6,173 nt of DNA, from contig JAFGEY010000160.1 in NCBI GenBank assembly GCA_016931365.1, positions 1 through 6,173 of the forward strand. Direction: 5' to 3'. The DNA is from Anaerolineae bacterium (lineage in GTDB: Bacteria; Chloroflexota; Anaerolineae; JAFGEY01). The first letter of the stretch is position 1; each line of letters begins with the position of its first letter. Under the pieces are notes generated by a model, which was given only the letters and a program-made list of their open reading frames with translations, was not told the origin of the DNA and ran no database searches. Below, one piece after another: positions 1 through 4,990 of this stretch. A program made the position numbers and the translations under genes.

Positions 1-85
1 GTGGGCTGGCGGCTGGTCGTGGGCTGGCGGCTGGTCGTGGGCTGGCGGCTGGTCGTGGGCTGGCGGCTGGTCGTGGGCCGGCAAC
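1..85. repeat. 18-bp tandem repeat (minisatellite), cut by left edge
   Basis: Four perfect copies of GTGGGCTGGCGGCTGGTC lie at 1-18, 19-36, 37-54 and 55-72, followed by a partial, diverging copy (GTGGGCCGGC) from 73. The array begins at base 1, so its true length is unknown. Because 18 is a multiple of 3, every frame stays open through it: the plus strand would give Gly-Trp-Arg-Leu-Val-Val repeats and the minus strand Pro-rich repeats such as Asp-Gln-Pro-Pro-Ala-His. Neither reading has convincing gene context here. I treat it as a DNA repeat that may or may not be the end of a repetitive protein gene lying to the left. Confidence 0.9.
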
Positions 86-231
86 ACGTCATGGATTGCG
101 GGTGTAGACACGTCCACATCCAGCGTACCTTATCCCACCTGGGCAGACGACAGGCCGTTTCGCGTGTATATGCCGCTGGTGATCAGATAAGCACGAAATG
201 ACGCACCGATTCGAGATCCCCTCGCGTTCAT

Positions 232-237
232 AAAAGG
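232..237 (+). promoter_or_regulatory. Ribosome binding site supporting the GTG start of the kinase
   Basis: AAAAGG ends nine bases before the GTG at 247. The next in-frame ATG (259) would put the same site about 21 bases away, so the GTG is the better start. Confidence 0.5.
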
Positions 238-246
238 CGTGCTTTT

Positions 247-1875
247 GTGGCACAATCGATGCTGTGGGGGGAAATTTCTGGACAGCAGGTACAACAATTG
301 AGTTCGGATTACAAGACCCCCATAATCAAGCACATTCCTTTGGCGACTTATACCGCCATCGTGTCGGCACTGGGCCTCGTTTTGTTAGGCTTTTCTCTGC
401 TGAACCTCTCTCCTACACTACCTGCAGCGACGCTGTTCATCGCTCTGGTCATCCTCAGTGAACTGACAACCAGTCAGGCCATCGATCCGCAAATCGCCTT
501 TTCGATGTCGTCGGCGGTGACATTTGCCAGTCTGCTGTTGTTTGGTATCGCTCCGGCAGCGCTGGTCGGCATCACCGGCGGTCTGACAACAACACTGGTG
601 ACGGCAATTGGCAATTGGCGTCACGGCCGTCACAGCGGCACGCCGATTGTTCAACGCCTTCTTTTCAATATGGCTGCGAACGGCCTGGCAATTGCCCTGG
701 CCGGCCTGGCCTATGTCACCCTCGGTGGACGTATAGGACAGCCTTTGCACATCTCCAACCTGCTACCTGGCATCGTCGCTGCCATCCTGACCGAACTGCT
801 CAATTCGGCTATTGTTGTTGGGGCCATCTCGCTGCAAATCAAACAACCCGCCTTCCAGATCTGGCGACAAAATGTATCCTGGGCCATACCAATGAACATC
901 CTCAGCATGGTCATTGGCGGTAGCGGTTTGGCCGTGGGATACCAGATCGCCGGAGTGCTTGGATTGGTGGTCTTTTTCTTGCCTATGGCCCTGACTATCT
1001 ATGCCTTCCGGCTGTACGTGTCCAAAGCCAAGGCCCAGATGGATCACCTGGAAGAGCTGGTCGCCGAGCGCACTCAAGACCTCGAAAAGGCAAACCAAGA
1101 ATTGCGCGAACTGGATCGCATCAAGATGACCTTTTTTGCGATCATTAATCACGAGATGCGCAACCCGCTGACCTCTATCGTAGGGTATGTCGATTTGGTC
1201 GCGCTTGACGGCAATCTATCGGCCGATCAAGTCCGTATGCTGAGTGTAGTCAAAGACAGCAGCCAGCGCTTGTTGGACCTGGTGAACGATATTTTGGACA
1301 TCTCGCGGCTCGAAGATGGGCGCTTGAACATCCTGCCCGAACCGATCAGCCTGCCGTCGGTGCTTGAATATGCGCTGGATGTAGTCAAGCCGATGGCGCA
1401 GAAAAAGATGATCGAGGTTCACTCGCACATCGAATCCGATCTGCCTGCCGTCCAAGGCGATCCCAAGCGCGTAGTCCAGATTCTGATCAACTTGATCGGC
1501 AATGCGATCAAATACGTGCCCGACACCGGCCGCGTCCAGCTTTCGGCACACCTGGACGCGTCGACCAACATGGTCAACATCTCGGTCAGCGACAATGGCG
1601 TGGGCATCCCGGCTCACCAGCTACCGCACATTTTCGATCAGTTCAGCCGCGTCGAGCGCGACGCGATCCGGCACACGGTCGGCACCGGCCTGGGTCTGTA
1701 CATTAGCAGAAAACTGATTGAAGCCCATGGTGGCAAAATCTCGGTCGAAAGCGAAGAAGGTTCGGGCACCGTTTTCACATTCACCTTGCCCGTCGCCCAG
1801 GCCATCGACGAGGCCATGCTGCAAGCGCTGAAAATTGAACACTCTTTGGCCTGGCTGGACGAACTGACTCCCTGA
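247..1875 (+). CDS. Membrane-sensor histidine kinase (orphan, HisKA + HATPase_c)
   Basis: This is a 542-residue sensor kinase that should autophosphorylate a histidine and pass the phosphate to a response regulator. Residues about 33-254 are strongly hydrophobic and form roughly eight membrane segments, a MASE-like integral sensor with almost no external loop; it resembles the membrane modules fused to signalling domains in Chloroflexota. A short coiled coil (about 262-292) leads into the HisKA domain, with phospho-acceptor His302 in the motif NHEMRNPL. The ATPase domain shows the N box (NLIGNAIKY, Asn415/Asn419), G1 box DNGVGIP (449-455), F box (about 462-467), G2 box GTGLGL (479-484) and a final GSG at 505-507. 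A 27-residue tail without a recognised domain follows. GTG 247 is chosen as start because AAAAGG lies nine bases upstream. No response regulator is present in the window, so partner and signal are unknown. The kinase assignment is very sure; the sensor fold is inferred. Confidence 0.93.
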   Translation: MAQSMLWGEISGQQVQQLSSDYKTPIIKHIPLATYTAIVSALGLVLLGFSLLNLSPTLPAATLFIALVILSELTTSQAIDPQIAFSMSSAVTFASLLLFGIAPAALVGITGGLTTTLVTAIGNWRHGRHSGTPIVQRLLFNMAANGLAIALAGLAYVTLGGRIGQPLHISNLLPGIVAAILTELLNSAIVVGAISLQIKQPAFQIWRQNVSWAIPMNILSMVIGGSGLAVGYQIAGVLGLVVFFLPMALTIYAFRLYVSKAKAQMDHLEELVAERTQDLEKANQELRELDRIKMTFFAIINHEMRNPLTSIVGYVDLVALDGNLSADQVRMLSVVKDSSQRLLDLVNDILDISRLEDGRLNILPEPISLPSVLEYALDVVKPMAQKKMIEVHSHIESDLPAVQGDPKRVVQILINLIGNAIKYVPDTGRVQLSAHLDASTNMVNISVSDNGVGIPAHQLPHIFDQFSRVERDAIRHTVGTGLGLYISRKLIEAHGGKISVESEEGSGTVFTFTLPVAQAIDEAMLQALKIEHSLAWLDELTP

Positions 1876-1919
1876 GCACGCGCTCCATTCCCCTCCCCGA
1901 CAGGACCACTCTGTTCCAT

Positions 1920-1948
1920 TTGCCCTCTGACTATGTATCGGGTAAAAT
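1920..1948 (+). promoter_or_regulatory. Predicted sigma70-type promoter of the xdhC-like gene
   Basis: TTGCCC (1920-1925, 4 of 6 matches to the -35 consensus), a 17-bp spacer and TAAAAT (1943-1948, 5 of 6 at -10) lie in the 116-bp gap after the kinase. Transcription would start near 1955, leaving a leader of about 37 bases. This suggests that the downstream gene need not depend on the kinase transcript. No clear terminator is visible after the kinase, so read-through is also possible. Confidence 0.5.
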
Positions 1949-1991
1949 CCGCGCTTACATCCAATCGCCAGAACATATTCAAGGATAAGAT

Positions 1992-2774
1992 ATGGAAAAC
2001 CTGTATCAGCTTGTCTCAGAGGCCAGCGAACAGGGACACAGCGTAGCCATGGCAACGGTGGTTCAAGTTCAAGGCTCGACGCCGCGCGAGGTGGGCGCCA
2101 AGATGCTCATTTACGCCGACGGGCGCATCGCAGGCACCGTTGGCGGAGGCAAGATGGAGGCCGTGGTGATCGAAAAGGCGATCGAGGCACTCCGGCAGGG
2201 ACAGTCTCAGATGGCACATTTTGACCTGATCGAACCCGCCGAGGGCGATGTGGGCATCTGTGGCGGCACAGCCGATGTGTTTATTGACGCGATTGTGCCC
2301 CGGCCGGCCCTTCTCATCGTCGGCGGCGGGCACGTGGCCCAGCCCACTGCCGAGATCGGCGCGATGTGCGGCTTTGGCGTCACCGTCATCGATGATCGGG
2401 AAGAGATGGTTGCGCAGGAGCGCTTCCCCCACGCCGATCGGCGTTTGACAGGCGATATTGTCGAAACGTTAAAAAGCATATCAATCGCCCCGAACACGCA
2501 CATCGTCATCGTCACTCGCGGACATGCCTACGACGAAGACGCCTTGCGCGCCGTGATCGACTCGCCCGCGGCCTATGTTGGAATGATCGGCAGCCGGCGC
2601 AAAGCGGCGACGATATTCGATCACCTGCGCGCCGACGGCATCGACGAAGCACGGATCGCGCGCGTGCATTCGCCCATCGGGCTAAACATCGGCTCGCAGA
2701 CCCCGGCCGAGATCGCGGTGAGTATTTTGGCCGAAATCATCATGCTGCGCCGGGGTAAAAGTTGTCCCACTTGA
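1992..2774 (+). CDS. XdhC/CoxI-family molybdenum-hydroxylase maturation factor
   Basis: This 260-residue protein has the full XdhC architecture. Members bind molybdenum cofactor and help make its sulfurated form for insertion into xanthine dehydrogenase- or CO dehydrogenase-type enzymes in the cytoplasm. The N-terminal XdhC/CoxI domain shows GSTPREVGAKM (28-38), a GGGK turn (51-54) and the Cys-Gly-Gly motif with Cys90 (GICGG, 88-92). The C-terminal Rossmann-type domain shows LLIVGGGHVA (107-116), IDDREE (133-138), YVGMIGSRRK (195-204), RVHSPIGLNIG (224-234) and TPAEIAVSILAEII (237-250). The start is fixed by AAGGA six bases before the ATG. Lys54 sits where many relatives I recall carry Cys or another residue. 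No molybdenum hydroxylase subunit or sulfurase gene is in the window, so the client is unknown. It converges on the sigma gene, with 116 bases between the two stop codons. Confidence 0.93.
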   Translation: MENLYQLVSEASEQGHSVAMATVVQVQGSTPREVGAKMLIYADGRIAGTVGGGKMEAVVIEKAIEALRQGQSQMAHFDLIEPAEGDVGICGGTADVFIDAIVPRPALLIVGGGHVAQPTAEIGAMCGFGVTVIDDREEMVAQERFPHADRRLTGDIVETLKSISIAPNTHIVIVTRGHAYDEDALRAVIDSPAAYVGMIGSRRKAATIFDHLRADGIDEARIARVHSPIGLNIGSQTPAEIAVSILAEIIMLRRGKSCPT

Positions 2775-2824
2775 CCGGCGCGGCCTTGGTCTTTTCGCTG
2801 GGCATGACCGAGCCAAGAGCGACA

Positions 2825-2865
2825 GTCAAAAGAAAAGCCGCCTGAGAAGGGAATTCTCAGGCGGC
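2825..2865 (-). terminator. Intrinsic terminator of the sigma-factor gene
   Basis: A perfect 12-bp stem, GCCGCCTGAGAA (2837-2848) with TTCTCAGGCGGC (2854-2865), closes a 5-base loop. Read on the minus strand it is followed by TTTTCTTTT (from 2836 downwards) and begins 25 bases after the sigma stop codon. On the plus strand there is no T tract, so it looks one-directional and serves the sigma gene, not the converging xdhC-like gene. Confidence 0.9.
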
Positions 2866-2890
2866 GCTTGCAACCACCGGCAGCATTCAT

Positions 2891-3988
2891 TCAATCGAGG
2901 AACGGCTGTAACTTGCGGCAGTGCCGGGGATGGCGCAGCTTGCGCAGCGCGCGGGCCTCGATCTGGCGAACGCGTTCACGGGTCACGCCGAATTTTTTGC
3001 CCACTTCATCCAGCGTGTGCGCGTGCCCATCTTTGAGGCCAAAGCGCAACTGCACGACGCGGCCTTCTCTGGGCGTCAAAGAGCCAACCACACCAGACAC
3101 CTCTTCACGAAGCAGATTTTGGGTCGCCAATTCCATCGGCGGTGGCTCCGACTCGTCCTCGATAAAGTCACCCAGATGTCCATCTTCTTCTTCGCCGATC
3201 GGCATTTCGAGAGACAGCGATTTCTGGGCCACGCGCATAATTTGCTCGACCTTGGGTACCGACATCTCCATCTCGATGGCCAGTTCTTCCACCACCGGTT
3301 CGCGCCCCAGTTCCTGTACCAGTTTGCGTGACGCGTGCGTAAACCTGTTGATCCGCTCGTACATGTGCACTGGAATGCGGATCGTGCGCCCGTGGTCGGC
3401 GATCGCGCGGGTGATCGCCTGGCGAATCCACCAAGTTGCATAGGTGGAGAATTTAAAGCCGCGCTGATAATCAAACTTTTCTACCGCACGGATCAACCCC
3501 AGATTGCCCTCCTGGATCAAATCGAGAAAGGAAACACCGCGTCCGGTGTACCGCTTGGCAATGCTGACCACTAACCGGCAATTGGCGTCGATAATATGAC
3601 GCCGCGCTTTTTCTGCGGCGTCGATCTCGTGCACAAGTTGTTCGCGCTGCTCTTCGTCCACGGCTTGGGACAGCTTTTTCTCGGCCAACTTGCCATGCTC
3701 AACTTGAGTTGCCAGATCGATCTCTTCCTGAACCGTGAGCAGTGGCACCTGACTGATTTCTTTCAAATACATACTTACCGAGTCATCCACTTGAACTCCT
3801 TTCAGGTGTATAGGCCCATCATCCAGGGAATCTATATCGACATCTTGATCATCAAAGTCTAGTTCCTCTGACACATCGTCTTCTTCGTCGTCGTCAAGTA
3901 CGAGCAATAGCTCGTCCGGTGAAGCCTTATGTGTGCGTGTCTGCGTTGTTTTGCGTACCCGTTTCAAACTGACAGCCGCTGTGTCCAT
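2891..3988 (-). CDS. RpoD/SigA-like sigma70 factor (365 residues)
   Basis: This sigma70-family factor directs RNA polymerase to -10/-35 promoters. The first 60 or so residues are charged, with an Asp/Glu-rich run (about 32-57) in place of a full region 1.1. Region 1.2 follows (about 68-99, [17 protein letters not shown]), then a short spacer, region 2 (about 136-208, with [18 protein letters not shown], the WWIRQAITR segment and RTIRIPVHM), region 3 (about 209-285) and region 4 (about 303-365). Gln190 and Thr193 match the E. coli -10-reading residues, and Arg337, Glu338 and Arg341 match the -35-reading helix. The region 2.4 linker reads ADHGRT where E. coli has ADQART. It is shorter than E. 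coli RpoD and lacks its large insert, as is usual outside the Proteobacteria. All hallmarks fit a primary or group 2 factor; which of these cannot be decided without the genome. Two minus-strand promoters and a 3' terminator are predicted. Confidence 0.93.
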   Translation of the reverse strand: MDTAAVSLKRVRKTTQTRTHKASPDELLLVLDDDEEDDVSEELDFDDQDVDIDSLDDGPIHLKGVQVDDSVSMYLKEISQVPLLTVQEEIDLATQVEHGKLAEKKLSQAVDEEQREQLVHEIDAAEKARRHIIDANCRLVVSIAKRYTGRGVSFLDLIQEGNLGLIRAVEKFDYQRGFKFSTYATWWIRQAITRAIADHGRTIRIPVHMYERINRFTHASRKLVQELGREPVVEELAIEMEMSVPKVEQIMRVAQKSLSLEMPIGEEEDGHLGDFIEDESEPPPMELATQNLLREEVSGVVGSLTPREGRVVQLRFGLKDGHAHTLDEVGKKFGVTRERVRQIEARALRKLRHPRHCRKLQPFLD

Positions 3989-3995
3989 GTTCTTT

Positions 3996-4025
3996 TCTAT
4001 ACTCCGCCAACGACCAACAAGTCAA
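3996..4025 (-). promoter_or_regulatory. Possible proximal sigma-gene promoter, near-leaderless
   Basis: On the minus strand, TTGACT (4025-4020, 5 of 6) is followed by an 18-bp spacer and TATAGA (4001-3996, 4 of 6). Only seven bases separate the -10 from the ATG, so a transcript would start at or next to the start codon. A competing reading is that GGCGGAG (4008-4002), inside this spacer, serves as a somewhat distant ribosome binding site for the longer transcript (13 bases from the ATG). Confidence 0.35.
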
Positions 4026-4028
4026 CAT

Positions 4029-4061
4029 AACAAAAAGGATTTGGGGAAAATCTGTTTTGTT
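4029..4061. repeat. AT-rich imperfect dyad in the sigma-gene leader
   Basis: AACAAAAAGGATTT (4029-4042) and AAATCTGTTTTGTT (4048-4061) pair at 12 of 14 positions around a 5-base loop. On the plus strand a run of six T (4063-4068) follows, which is terminator-like, but no plus-strand gene lies upstream. It sits just upstream of the proximal sigma promoter and could be a binding site or a weak stop for leftward or stray transcription. Low certainty. Confidence 0.35.
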
Positions 4062-4109
4062 GTTTTTTCTGACTGACATTGAAAGAAAAGACTGGTCATT
4101 TCAAAAACA

Positions 4110-4219
4110 GCGCCACTTGGAGCAGAGCCTGCCGACGCGCATCCTCTAGGAGAAAAGACTGAGGAAAGAGGTAGCCACGGGGGCCCAGCAACCCGGTCTC
4201 ACCCTAGCGCCCCCCATAC
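4110..4219 (-). other. GC-rich, possibly structured segment of the sigma-gene leader
   Basis: This block would lie in the 5' leader of the long sigma transcript. Nested complementary segments are visible: CTAGG (4146-4150) with CCTAG (4203-4207), AGAC (4156-4159) with GTCT (4196-4199), and CGGG (4178-4181) with CCCG (4192-4195). An alternative pairing joins GGGGGC and GCCCCC inside 4178-4216. Each stem is short, so the fold is only suggestive. I could not match it to a known riboswitch, 6S RNA, RNase P RNA or T-box. Confidence 0.3.
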
Positions 4220-4235
4220 CATCACAACAAGAAAT

Positions 4236-4252
4236 TGTATACATAATGTACA
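4236..4252. promoter_or_regulatory. Paired palindromes at the sigma transcript start
   Basis: TGTATACA (4236-4243) and TGTACA (4247-4252) are both perfect palindromes, three bases apart. They begin right after the predicted leftward start point (about 4254). TTGTATACA-type sites resemble operators of GntR/FadR-family repressors, but this is inference from motif style only. Confidence 0.35.
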
Positions 4253-4260
4253 CGATAAAT

Positions 4261-4289
4261 ATTATATCACATGATTACATGACTATCAA
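4261..4289 (-). promoter_or_regulatory. Strong predicted sigma70 promoter driving the sigma gene
   Basis: On the minus strand, TTGATA (4289-4284, 5 of 6 to the -35 consensus) is followed by exactly 17 bp and a perfect TATAAT (4266-4261). Transcription would start near 4254 and give a leader of about 265 bases before the ATG at 3988. Confidence 0.65.
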
Positions 4290-4324
4290 GGTATTTTCAC
4301 GTAACATTCACGCCAAATACATGA

Positions 4325-4353
4325 TTGCAACTCGCTTTGCTTTGTGTTATACT
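4325..4353 (+). promoter_or_regulatory. Predicted rightward sigma70 promoter towards the protease unit
   Basis: TTGCAA (4325-4330, 4 of 6), a 17-bp spacer and TATACT (4348-4353, 5 of 6) face right. The start would be near 4360, about 360 bases before the first gene, with two palindromic elements in between. Its -35 lies 35 bp from the -35 of the leftward sigma-gene promoter, so the two are back to back. Confidence 0.5.
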
Positions 4354-4391
4354 CAAAACATAACAGTTCAGCCAAAGTGATCGAACTCGCA

Positions 4392-4569
4392 CAAACTCGC
4401 AGAGTTTGACAGGGTCGTTCAGTTCTCCATTCCAGACAGGATTTACAGGATGAGCCAGCCCATGCCAGCGGACAAAAATCCTGTCCATCTTGATCATCCT
4501 GTCTAAAAAGCGGCTGACAAGCCCACACGTTTTTGAGAACTGACCAGCCCTGCAGAGTTTGCGAGTTTG
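4392..4569. repeat. Nested inverted repeat, MITE/REP-like, about 180 bp
   Basis: The outer arms, 4392-4427 and 4535-4569, start and end with CAAACTCGCA and its complement TGCGAGTTTG. They also share CAGTTCTC/GAGAACTG, and about 29 of 35 positions pair. Inside lies a second pair: AGACAGGAT (from 4434) with ATCCTGTCT (ending 4504), extended by further ACAGGATGA- and TCCTGTCC-type repeats. The left arm also folds on itself (CAAACTC-GCA-GAGTTTG, 4392-4408). ACAGGATTTACAGGAT-type palindromes are a familiar kind of dispersed intergenic repeat in environmental bacteria. There is no transposase, so it would be a non-autonomous element or repeat cluster. Confidence 0.8.
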
Positions 4570-4619
4570 CAGGCCCATATCGAGACCAAGTGAGCGCCTT
4601 TGTTGCATAGTCTGCCTGG

Positions 4620-4687
4620 TTTCGATACGTCGCCGCCAAGAGCGCGGCGGCTACTCGACTGGCGCAGGTTGAGCAGTTACCTCGAAA
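4620..4687. repeat. REP-like palindromic element with TTTCGA/TCGAAA ends
   Basis: TTTCGATACG (4620-4629) opens and TCGAAA (4682-4687) closes the element. A GC-rich hairpin lies inside, GCCGCC (4632-4637) with GGCGGC (4646-4651). GTATCGAAACC and GAGTAGC words, seen here on the minus strand, are typical of REP-like intergenic repeats in many bacteria. It ends only about 20 bases before the ribosome binding site of the next gene. Confidence 0.6.
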
Positions 4688-4707
4688 TGAGCGGTCGGGT
4701 CCGGGGC

Positions 4708-4714
4708 AAGGAGG
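4708..4714 (+). promoter_or_regulatory. Strong Shine-Dalgarno that fixes the small-protein start
   Basis: AAGGAGG lies five bases before the ATG at 4720. The frame stays open upstream to another ATG at 4600, but that extension is made of the REP-like repeat, so 4720 is the true start. Confidence 0.9.
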
Positions 4715-4719
4715 GAGCA

Positions 4720-4989
4720 ATGGACGCACAAGCAGAAATGGCCCGCATTCGCGCCGTCAAAGCCAGGTATGAGCGAAAATTGATGAAAAAGCAGAACGTC
4801 GTCGGCGTTGGCATCGGGTTTCGTGAGGTAGGTGGACAGGTCACCGATCAACTCGCTTTGAGCGTGATGGTGCGTCAAAAACTGCCGCTCGACCAATTGC
4901 GCAGGCGCGACATCATCCCGCGCGAACTGGACGGGGTTGTGGTGGACGTCAAAGAGGTGGGCACGCTGCGTGCCGAAGGGGTGAACTGA
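4720..4989 (+). CDS. Small protein, stand-alone paralogue of the protease N-terminal domain
   Basis: This 89-residue protein has no signal peptide or membrane segment, so it is probably cytoplasmic. Its first 25 residues are charged and helical in character (RIRAVKARYERKLMKKQN). Then comes NVVGVGIGFREVGGQVTDQ (26-44), a beta-type segment ending in QKLP, and DIIP with a VDVKEVGTL stretch. This order is repeated in residues about 12-88 of the downstream protease: RNVVACGVGLKETDGVLTDE, then SQKLPKSQL, DLVP and TDVQETGVFV. The two are therefore paralogous domains by direct comparison. The gene has a near-perfect ribosome binding site and stops one base before the protease ATG, so co-translation is likely. 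Function is unknown; possible roles are inhibitor, assembly partner or substrate adaptor of the protease. It is not just a broken protease gene, because it has its own start signals and stop. Confidence 0.85.
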   Translation: MDAQAEMARIRAVKARYERKLMKKQNVVGVGIGFREVGGQVTDQLALSVMVRQKLPLDQLRRRDIIPRELDGVVVDVKEVGTLRAEGVN

Positions 4990-4990
4990 A

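Larger units (their letters stand above)
3989..4719. other. 731-bp intergenic regulatory and repeat region, no credible gene
   Basis: The gap between the divergent sigma gene and the protease unit contains no credible protein gene; open frames here are made of repeat sequence. From left to right it holds an AT-rich imperfect dyad (4029-4061), a GC-rich potentially folded block (about 4110-4219), an AT-rich core with two divergent promoters (4221-4353), a nested inverted repeat (4392-4569) and a second REP-like palindrome (4620-4687). Composition changes abruptly at about 4220, from roughly 68% GC over 4161-4220 to roughly 29% GC over 4221-4330. Confidence 0.85.

Noticed and set aside
1..201. 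Plus-strand 66-residue repeat protein
   Set aside because: No start signal is visible, it begins at the window edge, and the part after the repeat resembles no protein I recognise; kept only as a repeat.
1876..1919. Terminator after the kinase (ACAG/CTGT pair near 1901-1914)
   Set aside because: The stem is only about four base pairs with no T tract.
4029..4068. Plus-strand intrinsic terminator
   Set aside because: The hairpin is AT-rich and imperfect, and no plus-strand gene lies upstream; kept only as a dyad.
4185..4215. T-box-like word AGGGTGAGACCGGG on the minus strand
   Set aside because: It differs from the T-box at the key positions, lies near the 5' end of the leader instead of next to a terminator, and precedes a sigma gene, not an aminoacyl-tRNA or amino-acid gene.
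4155..4215. RNase P-like GAGGAAAG word on the plus strand
   Set aside because: The rest of the RNase P RNA core is absent and the block is far too short.
4385..4575. CRISPR array suspected from repeated ACAGGAT words
   Set aside because: The repeats are inverted and unevenly spaced, with no uniform spacers and no cas genes nearby.
4600..4719. Upstream extension of the small protein to ATG 4600
   Set aside because: The extension is translated REP-like sequence, and AAGGAGG sits five bases before the internal ATG at 4720.
4286..4729. 147-codon minus-strand open frame across the repeats
   Set aside because: It is built from the inverted repeat and REP-like element (for example the DDQDGQDF run comes from ATCCTGTC repeats), has low-complexity Cys/Trp-rich sequence and no domain.
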